Shown here one piece after another: positions 57,160-64,000 of a stretch of 64,000 bases of DNA. The stretch is taken from the NCBI GenBank assembly GCA_002245855.1, contig NOUX01000005.1, positions 186,001 to 250,000 of the forward strand, read 5' to 3'. The notes beneath the pieces are model-generated. The model was not told the DNA's origin, ran no database searches, and saw only the letters and a list, made by a program, of their open reading frames with translations. Position 1 is the stretch's first letter. Each line of letters begins with the position of its first letter. Source of the DNA: Sphingobacterium cellulitidis. GTDB lineage: Bacteria > Bacteroidota > Bacteroidia > Sphingobacteriales > Sphingobacteriaceae. Made by a program: the position numbers and the translations under genes.

Positions 57160-58437
57160 ATGATGTTATTGTATGTAAACAAATATATCATGAATACAAA
57201 AAAACAAACAATCGATGATTTGATGAATGACTTCTTTGATTACATGAGAAGCATTTATCGCGCAGAAGGAAGCCTAAAGCGTTATAAGCGTATCTGGCAA
57301 AGAATAAAAGATTTCATGACTGCTCAAAAGCTTAAATACTACAATCAAGCAGTAGAGCAGGCATACTTAAAACATGAACTTGGAGATTACGATTATTATC
57401 AGCTTGATAGGAAAAAAAGAGAGCTGATAAATATAACTGAGGCTCTTGGAGAGTTTCAGAAAACGGGTCGGTTATTTATGGGGGCAAGAAAACATCACCC
57501 TAAAGAGTTTCGTGGATCAGCTGCAGCAAGCATCAGAACTTTCATTGATTATAAGCAGGTTGTGTTGGGCTTATCAGAAAACACTATTGGATCCTATATT
57601 TTTCATCTTTATGCCTTTTTCAATTATATACAAGGAAATAAGATCAATCTTAAGGCGATAAAAGCTTCAGAAGTCCTGCTTTATGTACAGCAGATGAATA
57701 TCGATAAACCGGCAAACAGGTATGTGTCACTGAATATCCTGCGGAACTATTTCAAACATCTGTATGAGAATAATACATTGTCCGTGGATTACTCCCGGAT
57801 TATTCCCAAGGACAATTATAAGCATCAGCCTAAGTTGCCATCCACATTTACAGATCAGGAAATAGCGGCCATGTTAAAATCAGTAGATATGGGCAATCCA
57901 AGTGGGAAACGGAATTATGCCATGTTACTACAAGCAATTAGGTTAGGTCTTAGAGCTTCAGATATATGTGAACTGACTTTTGATAATCTCATTTGGGAAC
58001 AAAACATCATCCGAATTATTCAGTACAAAACAGGAAAGTCATTAGAGCTTCCGCTCTTGCCTGAGGTTGGCAATGCTATCGTAGATTATCTGAAATATGG
58101 GCGTCCGGTAGCCGATGACAATCATTGTTTTCTTCACGTACAGGCTCCTTATGAAAGAATACATTCTGAAGACATGGGCAATATGGTCAGAAAATATATG
58201 ACCCTGTCTAAGATAAACTATTCCAACCGGAGGCAAGGCCCTCATTCCCTGCGTCATAGCTTCGCAAGCGCCCTTCTGAGAGAAAAAGTGCCGTTGCCAA
58301 TCATATCAGAAGCCCTAGGGCACAGCTCTATGGAATCAACTATGCTGTATTTGCGTATTGACAAGGACTCCCTAAAAAAATGTGCAATTGAAGTTCCCCC
58401 GGTTCCAGTGTCGTTTTATGAGCAGAAAGTGAGGTGA
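57160..58437 (+). CDS. ritA: Tyrosine recombinase, first of the RIT trio
   Basis: The 425-residue protein has an N-terminal SAM-like core-binding region and a catalytic domain with the tyrosine recombinase tetrad: arginine in IRLGLRASDICELT, HSLRHSFASALL (HxxR), LGHSSMESTMLYLRID with the nucleophilic tyrosine. ATG codons at 57160, 57163 and 57190 are possible starts; the last (MNTKKQTIDDLM) gives the most typical N-terminus. It is followed 3 bases later by the second recombinase gene. The three enzymes probably act together in element transposition. Confidence 0.85.
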   Translation: MMLLYVNKYIMNTKKQTIDDLMNDFFDYMRSIYRAEGSLKRYKRIWQRIKDFMTAQKLKYYNQAVEQAYLKHELGDYDYYQLDRKKRELINITEALGEFQKTGRLFMGARKHHPKEFRGSAAASIRTFIDYKQVVLGLSENTIGSYIFHLYAFFNYIQGNKINLKAIKASEVLLYVQQMNIDKPANRYVSLNILRNYFKHLYENNTLSVDYSRIIPKDNYKHQPKLPSTFTDQEIAAMLKSVDMGNPSGKRNYAMLLQAIRLGLRASDICELTFDNLIWEQNIIRIIQYKTGKSLELPLLPEVGNAIVDYLKYGRPVADDNHCFLHVQAPYERIHSEDMGNMVRKYMTLSKINYSNRRQGPHSLRHSFASALLREKVPLPIISEALGHSSMESTMLYLRIDKDSLKKCAIEVPPVPVSFYEQKVR

Positions 58438-58440
58438 GCT

Positions 58441-59433
58441 ATGAACAGAATCTATTACAGCCCGTACGGGCCCTACATTGTAAAATTTATAGCTTTAAAA
58501 AACAGCCTTAGCTACAAATATAAAGACGGAGGAAATGCGCTCAAACTGATGGATAACTTGGCATTGAAAGAGGATATCGTTGAAGTTGCCATTACAAAAG
58601 AACTTGCTGATAAATATACTAAAATAAGACCTAATGAATCAGAGAAAACTAGGTATAACAGGATACAGATATTAAGACAGTTTGCCCAATACCTATGCGA
58701 TCTAGGGCTGAGGTCTTATATCCCCAAGCTTCCAAAACTAAGGCATACTTTCATACCCTACATTTTTTCAAAGGATGAAATTCAAACGATCTTTGTCGTT
58801 TGCGACGGGCTTTCACCATCCTGCCGTAACCGTAATTCCGGAGTATTCCAGATCCCATTTTTGATAAGACTACTTTATGGTACAGGGATAAGGATAAACG
58901 AAGCTCTTTAATTGTCATACAATGATATAAACCTTGCTGAGAAATACCTTGTACTAAGGAAAACCAAAAATGGAAAAGACAGGATGGTACCAATATCAGA
59001 CTCACTAAATGAAGTATGCAAAGACTACCTAACCTACCGTGCCTTATTTACTGGAGCTGATAAAACAGAGAGAATATTCATGCTGCCTGATGGGACTCCT
59101 TTGACTCTATATACAGCTTACAAATGGTTCAGAAAGATTATCTGGCGGGCAGGCATATCTCACGGGGGCCGAGGAAAAGGCCCGAGGCTCCATGATCTGC
59201 GTCATACTTTCAGCGTTCACTCCCTGGCAACAATGGCAAGAAAGGGGCTTGATCTGTATCACTCCATGCCTCTATTGTCGACCTATCTTGGACACCAGTC
59301 TCTTGAAGCGACAGATGGCTACGTGCGTTTAACTGCTGAAATGTATCCAGATATTATCAAAAAATCTGCTGGCTTTTCCGCCAGTGTATTCCCTTTACTT
59401 CACCTAAACCAAGATGACCATGAAGCCGACTGA
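58441..59433 (+). pseudogene. ritB: Second RIT recombinase gene, interrupted by a TAA codon
   Basis: The frame runs through 331 codons with one in-frame TAA at 58909-58911. It falls right after the catalytic arginine (GTGIRINEAL-stop-LSYNDINLAEKYL). The second half carries HDLRHTFSVHSLA and LGHQSLEATDGYVRL with the tyrosine. Without the stop the gene is a normal recombinase of this family. The nonsense codon separates the active-site arginine from the remaining catalytic residues, so the product is non-functional unless read through or recoded. Its end overlaps the third gene by 20 bases. Confidence 0.85.
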
Positions 59434-60436
59434 CTTTTCCAGACATCTGACTAACTTTCTTTCACGCTATCTTCCGGGAGAGCGTGGGATGAGCAACCAT
59501 ACAATATCATCCTACAGGTTTAGCTTTATTCTGTTCATCTCTTTTATTGAGCAGGCAAACAAAATACGTGTTTCCAAACTGGTTTTGAGCGATATTACTA
59601 AAGAAATTGTTGTAGAGTTCCTTGACTGGTTGCAGTCAGAAAGAAAATCCTCCACGGCTACGCGAAATGTGCGGTTGGCCGCATTACATTCCTTCTTCAC
59701 TTTCATGCAATACCAGCAGCCAGATCACATGGCAGAATGGCAACGTATCCTCTCCATAAAAGTTAAGAAAACAACAAAAAATGCAGTCAGTTATCTTTCT
59801 ATTGAGGGGCTTAAGCTCCTATTGGAACAGCCTGACACCTCCAATCGTAAAGGAAGAAGAGACCTTTCCATGCTGACCTTAATGTATGATTGCGCTGCCC
59901 GGGTACAGGAGATAATTGATGCGGAGCCATCCTTTATCCGCTTAGATAATCCCTGTACAATGAAAATTATTGGTAAGGGTAATAAGGCTCGGATAGTTCC
60001 TTTGATGGAAGAGGCAATTGTCCATATAAAAAGATATATGGGTGAAAACCATTTATTCGCGACTCACCTGCGCACATCGCCCTTATTCTGTAACAGCCGC
60101 AGAGAAAAACTAACTAGAGCAGGAATCAACAGTATATTGAAAAAGTATGTCTGTATGGCCAGAAAGAAAAATCCAGAACTTATACCAGAAAAGATAAGTT
60201 GCCATTCATTAAGACATTCTAAAGCGATGCATCTTTTGCAGGCTGGGGTACATCTTGTCTATATTAGGGACTTCCTGGGACATGAATCCGTTCAAACTAC
60301 CGAAATATATGCCCGAGCCGATTCACAACAAAAAAGAGAAGCTATAGAAAAAGCGTATGTAGATGTGATTACCAAGGAAATACCTGAGTGGGTTGAAAAC
60401 AATGACCTTTTGGAGTGGCTGAAGACCTTTAGATAA
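59414..60436 (+). CDS. ritC: Tyrosine recombinase, third of the RIT trio
   Basis: This 340-residue recombinase has the core-binding domain at ~1-110 (ISSYRFSFILFISFIEQ) and a catalytic domain with DCAARVQEIIDA (arginine), HSLRHSKAMHLLQ (HxxR) and LGHESVQTTEIYARAD (tyrosine). It is intact. It overlaps the second gene by 20 bases, and a GATAATGTAAAG site lies 7 bases after its stop, forming a 12-base inverted pair with the right terminal repeat. Confidence 0.88.
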   Translation: MTMKPTDFSRHLTNFLSRYLPGERGMSNHTISSYRFSFILFISFIEQANKIRVSKLVLSDITKEIVVEFLDWLQSERKSSTATRNVRLAALHSFFTFMQYQQPDHMAEWQRILSIKVKKTTKNAVSYLSIEGLKLLLEQPDTSNRKGRRDLSMLTLMYDCAARVQEIIDAEPSFIRLDNPCTMKIIGKGNKARIVPLMEEAIVHIKRYMGENHLFATHLRTSPLFCNSRREKLTRAGINSILKKYVCMARKKNPELIPEKISCHSLRHSKAMHLLQAGVHLVYIRDFLGHESVQTTEIYARADSQQKREAIEKAYVDVITKEIPEWVENNDLLEWLKTFR

Positions 60437-60442
60437 GGCTAG

Positions 60443-60522
60443 GATAATGTAAAGCGGATTGATTGTTAAAAGCTTAGCACAAGGATATTAAGAATAAAAA
60501 AAACTTTCTGCTTTACATTATC
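60443..60522. repeat. Internal inverted pair near the right end of the RIT element
   Basis: GATAATGTAAAG at 60443-60454 is the exact inverse of CTTTACATTATC at 60511-60522, which lies inside the right terminal repeat. It may be an accessory recombinase site or a terminator-like hairpin for the recombinase operon. Confidence 0.5.
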
Positions 60523-60569
60523 ATATAGTTTACATTTCCAGTTTAATGTAAAATTTTACATTACGTGGG
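60511..60569. repeat. Right end of the RIT element
   Basis: It comprises the 29-base inverted repeat (60511-60539), the 4-base spacer AGTT, the 20-base palindrome (60544-60563) and CGTGGG running into the istB P-loop codons (60538-60569 is the direct repeat of the left end). Confidence 0.85.
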
Positions 60570-61068
60570 CAAGTACATGCTGGCAACAGCATTGGGCCAC
60601 CAGGCTTGCAGGCAGGGATACTCCGTGATGTATTACAATACGCAAAAGTTACTGCCCGCGCTAAAAATTGCCAGATTGGAGGGAGCTCTGATAAAAAGGC
60701 TGGAAAAACTCGCAAAAACTGATCTGCTCATCCTTGATGACTTCGGCTTAACAACCTTAGATGGGCAACAACAGAATGATATGATGGAAATAATCGAGGA
60801 CCGGCATGCACGTAGATCCACAATTTTTGTGAGTCAGTTACCTGCGGCAGCATGGTTCGATGTATTTCCCGAGCAAACAATCGCCGATGCCATACTCGAC
60901 AGAATTGTGCATACGGCACATAGGTTTACTATTAAAGGAGAAAGCTTACGTAAAAAAAGTAACTTTGTCATGCTAAACAAGAATCACAGTCACGAAAATT
61001 GGGTGGATATCGCTGGAAAACCTGGGTGCATATCTCCGGAATATACACTTTGTGTCATACATGCCTGA
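60565..61068 (+). pseudogene. istB: Second istB 3' fragment, cut at the P-loop by the RIT element
   Basis: It begins inside Walker A at the RIT border (VGKYMLATALGHQAC) and continues through LLILDDFGLTTLD, DRHARRSTIFVSQLP, DAILDRIVHTAHRF and GESLRKK (to about 60957), then runs on into unrelated codons without its own stop. It is clearly a different copy from the left fragment: the two proteins are homologous but differ at many residues. The 5' half is missing here too. It faces away from the element, as does the left fragment. Confidence 0.85.
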
Positions 61069-61631
61069 ACATAAGTGTATTGGCTATAGGGAAGAATAGC
61101 GACAAATACTTCAACGTTCGTTACTTCGCCAGTATCACGGTCGACGATCTGGAGCTTCTTTCCAGCAAAGTCTATGAACATTTCCTGCCCGGCAACATGG
61201 TCGAGCTTCATGGAGCCTTTTTCTATAGGATATTTACGGCGGTAATGCTCCAGAAACTGGGTATAGCTATATGGATCTTTGCTCTGTTCGACATATTGCT
61301 GATAGTGGTACAGAAAGGTAAAGCCGGGATGGTTACGCGCCCTGTTTACACCCTCGAAAAACAGCATCAGTTCATTGTGACGGTCGGTATCGATCGTAGT
61401 ATAGGAAGAAAATAATTCAGCTAAAGCGGCATTGTCCAACTCCAGAAGAGACGTGAAAGGGTAATCACTAGCAGAGAACAGTTTGATATAGGTATTTACG
61501 GTATTGCGTGAAATACCCAAAATGACGGCTATTCTACGATTGCTCAAACCATCAATATGTAACGTAAGGATCTGTTTTAAGTCCATTGGATCAAGTATAT
61601 TGGCCATGTCGCTGATTTTTTTTGGCGACAA
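60990..61631 (-). pseudogene. istA: istA 5' fragment (IS21 transposase)
   Basis: The minus frame starts with an HTH (LSNRRIAVILGISRNTVNTY) and the beginning of the DDE domain (GQEMFIDFAGKKLQIVDRDTGEV). The likeness stops after YVQACMTQS near 61050. The remaining ~450 residues of a normal IstA are missing: the frame runs into foreign codons and then meets the convergent istB fragment. The junction near 60957-61050 joins two IS21 pieces tail to tail. Confidence 0.85.
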
Positions 61632-61654
61632 GGTAATTTATTGATCTCAGAAAG

Positions 61655-61905
61655 TGGCACAAATCAAACCGTAAACCACTGCTGTTTAAAGAGTAGTGAC
61701 ATAGATGATGATTGACGGACGGTGGCACAAATCGAACCGTAATAACAAATTAAGGAGAGAATATGAAACCAAAATTTTCTTAAAAACTAATCTTGGCACA
61801 AATCGATCCGTAATATACTAAATCATTACTGGTTATATGGCACATTTTGAACCGTAATAACTGGCCCTAACAGACTTAAATGACTGGCACAAATCGATCC
61901 GAAAT
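61655..61905 (+). repeat. Array of five IS21-type end repeats
   Basis: Five copies of a ~21-base motif, TGGCACAAATCRAWCCGTAAT, lie in the same orientation at 61655, 61723, 61794, 61838 and 61885 (spacings 68, 71, 44, 47). IS21 elements carry several such transposase-binding repeats at an end; five suggests one long end or two nested ends. The fourth copy differs (ATTTTGA centre). Confidence 0.8.
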
Positions 61906-62010
61906 ATCCAAAGTGACAACCAAAAGTGTGGGAATAACCGGCATGTCCGAAATTATTTACTCACTAACCTCTGTTTAATACAAATTAAAAGTAAAAACAA
62001 ACGATCCCAA

Positions 62011-62038
62011 AAACAAAAAGGGAGAGCGTCCGCTCTCC
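62011..62038 (-). terminator. Rho-independent terminator of the second wzc-like gene
   Basis: A 7-base stem (GGAGAGC at 62021-62027, GCTCTCC at 62032-62038) with a 4-base loop is followed on the minus strand by CTTTTTGTTTTT. It starts 7 bases after the stop codon. Confidence 0.85.
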
Positions 62039-62044
62039 TTTTAC

Positions 62045-64000
62045 CTATTTCTTTTTACTATTAAACATTTTTCGAAATTGTTTTTTCAACTTAGCCCTTA
62101 GTGAAACAGAACTCGCATCAACATACCCATAACCATAACCATAGCCATAACCATAACCTCTGGCAAAATCTACATCGTTTAATACTACTGCCATATTACG
62201 TAACTTCCTTTGTTCATATAATTCCTTAGGAACATTTAATAATCGCTTATCAAGATAATTCGCCCGAGTAACATACATCGTTAGATCCGCAAATTCTGAA
62301 ATTAATAAAGTATCTGTAACCAAACTCACAGGAGCAGTATCCACAATAACAAAATCATAATATTCACGACCATATTCAACTACCTCCTTAAAATGACCAT
62401 TCATTAGTAGTTCTGCTGGATTTGGCGCGATATAACCTGAATAAATGATATCAAAATCATATGGTGCTGGTTTTCTAATAATAATATTATCAACCGGCAT
62501 CTCAGGATTGATTAAATATTGAGTAATACCAATATTTGTATGTTGCAAATGAGACAGACCTAAATAATCTAATACTTTTGGAGAACGAATATCCGCTCCT
62601 ATTAATAATACCCGCTTTCCTGACATCGCCAAAATCCTAGATAAATTTGTAGACACAAAGGATTTACCCTCACCAGAAGTCGTTGAGGTTACAAAGATTA
62701 CAGCAGAATCTTTCTTTGCACCCAACATAAAGGCTATATTTGTTCTCAAAATTCGGAATGCTTCTGCTAAAGATGATCGATCATTGTCCTTAACAATAGG
62801 ATCTTGGGAAGCAGGAATTTCACCCAAAATTGGAGCATTAAATTTCTCTTCAATATCTTTTCTAGAATGAACTTTATTGTCCATTAAAAATTTTAAATAT
62901 AAAATTCCAAAAGGAATTAGTAATCCCGCGATAATAGAGCCTAGCAAAATTATTGGTTTTTTTGGCGAAACTGGCTTGTTGGAACCATAAGCTTCATCAA
63001 TAACTTTTAATATTGCAGGTGTAGCTGCTGCTTGAATTTCTGTTTCTTCCCTCTTTTGAAGTAAAAATAAATATAAAGATTCTACAATTTGTTGTTCTCT
63101 ACTAATATCTTTAAATCCTCTTTCTTGATTAGGTAGTTGATTTAATTTTCCTTCAAATTTATTTTTCTGACCTTGCAAAGAGTTAACGTTACTTTGTAAA
63201 CCTTGCTTATAATTATTCAAAGAAATTTTCAGAGTCGAACCTAATTCGTTAATATTTTTATTTAAATTTTGAACGATTGGGTTGTCTGGAGTCGCAGATT
63301 TCAATAAATCATCTCGTTCTAAAACCAAATCATTATAACTCTTTACGGTATTTTGAATAGATGCATCATCAACACCTAAATTAGAAGGCATTAAACCTCC
63401 TGAATTAGAGTTAATTGCAGACCCCATCATTTCTGCAACCTTTAATTGTGTTTGATACTCCACTAATTTCCGCTCATTTTCAGATGCATTTTGCATATAA
63501 AGCTGAACTTCGGAGCTCATATCTACCAAATTATTCCTATCTTTATAATCAGCAACTTTTGAATCTGCCTCAGCTAAATTCTTTGAAATTAAATCTAATC
63601 TGGAATCAATAAATTGAGTAGTCGCTTTACTTATCCTGGTTTTGTCATCTGTTACATCCTTATTGTATTGTTCAATAATAGAATTTAATATTAACTCCGC
63701 TTTACCAATACTTCCGGAATTCATAGAATAATTTACAACATAAGATTGCTTTTCTTTGTTTGGCGAAATTTGAACATCGCTCAATAGTTGATCAACAGCT
63801 TGATTATTAGGGATATAAGAAATAACCATCTCAGAATCAAACCCCTTATTACCTTGAGGCAAAATCATAATAGGACCAATTGGACTAGCTATTTTTTGAC
63901 CTAAAGTATAATTTCTACTCCCAAATTCTTTATCTTCTAAAACATATCCTTGCCCGCTTTTATTAATACTAAGTTTATAATTTATTGAATCCAATCGGGC
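62045..64000 (-). CDS. wzc: Second Wzc-like polysaccharide tyrosine autokinase (5' end outside the window)
   Basis: At least 651 residues are visible and the frame stays open to the window edge. By alignment to the copy at 39689-42091, about 150 N-terminal residues are missing. The BY-kinase domain has TTSGEGKS (Walker A) and LLIGADIRSP, and the tail has a GYGYGYG tract followed by a basic end. The two copies are clearly homologous but diverged, and both have the same role. A terminator follows directly. Further polysaccharide genes may lie beyond the right edge. Confidence 0.92.
   Translation of the reverse strand, partial: ARLDSINYKLSINKSGQGYVLEDKEFGSRNYTLGQKIASPIGPIMILPQGNKGFDSEMVISYIPNNQAVDQLLSDVQISPNKEKQSYVVNYSMNSGSIGKAELILNSIIEQYNKDVTDDKTRISKATTQFIDSRLDLISKNLAEADSKVADYKDRNNLVDMSSEVQLYMQNASENERKLVEYQTQLKVAEMMGSAINSNSGGLMPSNLGVDDASIQNTVKSYNDLVLERDDLLKSATPDNPIVQNLNKNINELGSTLKISLNNYKQGLQSNVNSLQGQKNKFEGKLNQLPNQERGFKDISREQQIVESLYLFLLQKREETEIQAAATPAILKVIDEAYGSNKPVSPKKPIILLGSIIAGLLIPFGILYLKFLMDNKVHSRKDIEEKFNAPILGEIPASQDPIVKDNDRSSLAEAFRILRTNIAFMLGAKKDSAVIFVTSTTSGEGKSFVSTNLSRILAMSGKRVLLIGADIRSPKVLDYLGLSHLQHTNIGITQYLINPEMPVDNIIIRKPAPYDFDIIYSGYIAPNPAELLMNGHFKEVVEYGREYYDFVIVDTAPVSLVTDTLLISEFADLTMYVTRANYLDKRLLNVPKELYEQRKLRNMAVVLNDVDFARGYGYGYGYGYGYVDASSVSLRAKLKKQFRKMFNSKKK

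Larger units (their letters stand above)
57021..60569 (+). mobile_element. RIT-type element (recombinases in trio) inserted in istB
   Basis: Three adjacent tyrosine recombinase genes are bounded by perfect 29-base inverted repeats (57051-57079 and 60511-60539). An identical 32-base direct repeat lies outside or overlapping (57021-57052 and 60538-60569), built around the palindrome TAATGTAAAATTTTACAT(TA). Each end carries four copies of the 8-mer AATGTAAA or its complement: two in the palindrome, two as direct repeats in the inverted repeat. Extra copies lie at 57137-57144 and 60446-60453. This fits known RIT elements. The middle gene has a nonsense codon. Confidence 0.88.

Noticed and set aside
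57160..60436. Integrase of the conjugation module at 2.5-18.5 kb
   Set aside because: The three recombinases form a self-contained RIT element with its own inverted ends, lie 38 kb away, and are inserted in an IS21 gene.
61655..61905. CRISPR-like array (five evenly oriented ~21-base repeats)
   Set aside because: Spacings are unequal (44-71), repeats have no CRISPR-like stem, no cas gene is near, and the motif also occurs as an IS21 end at 56566-56590.

Overview
The window looks like a chromosomal segment of a Bacteroidota bacterium, most likely Sphingobacteriaceae (Sphingobacterium- or Pedobacter-like). The reasons are a SusC/SusD pair, fimbrillin, BY-kinases (Wzc type), a Bacteroidetes-type conjugation module (traE-traN plus mobA/B/C), TAnnTTTG-type promoters and AT-rich intergenic DNA. 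This assignment comes from reading the sequence only; no database search was run.

Layout. (1) 0.2-2.0 kb: chromosomal genes (CinA-like, ndk). (2) 2.5-18.5 kb: a conjugative-transfer module of visibly higher GC. The tra genes run leftward (traE, F, G, three VirB5-like genes, J, K, L, M, N and two accessory genes). A primase-like gene, mobA, the relaxase mobB and the coupling ATPase mobC run rightward. The two arms diverge from a ~300 bp control region. No integrase is seen beside it. (3) 19-30.6 kb: mostly housekeeping genes (Xaa-Pro peptidase, ybeY, ruvX, a LuxR-type response regulator, glutaminyl cyclase, dnaG, a FlaA1/CapD-like sugar-nucleotide enzyme) plus an exported DUF1684-peptide deformylase fusion. 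(4) 30.6-33.1 kb: a gene desert holding a structured element that may be a small RNA. (5) 33.1-39.3 kb: a PqqD / nucleotidyltransferase / ABC exporter / HprK-like kinase operon next to a fimbrillin and a 53-residue peptide with a YxxPxM leader-like motif. (6) 39.7-42.1 kb: a Wzc-type tyrosine kinase. (7) 42.9-47.2 kb: a second peptide-centred locus, made of a 43-residue acidic peptide, a terminator, an acyltransferase-like protein, a sensor kinase, a LytTR regulator and an unknown protein. (8) 47.6-55.3 kb: a Crp-like regulator, a MauE-like protein, a small exported protein, and a TlpA-DUF3738 / SusC / SusD operon. (9) 56-62 kb: an XRE regulator, broken IS21 elements and a three-recombinase (RIT-type) element. 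(10) 62 kb to the end: a second wzc-like gene cut by the window edge.

Two points stand out. The locus around 33-39 kb looks like a peptide-modification and export system that has the accessory genes of kinase-tailored lasso peptide clusters but no cyclase or leader peptidase. The RIT element sits exactly in the P-loop codons of istB. It is flanked on both sides by outward-facing istB 3' halves from two different IS21 copies, which predicts a past inversion between two RIT copies.
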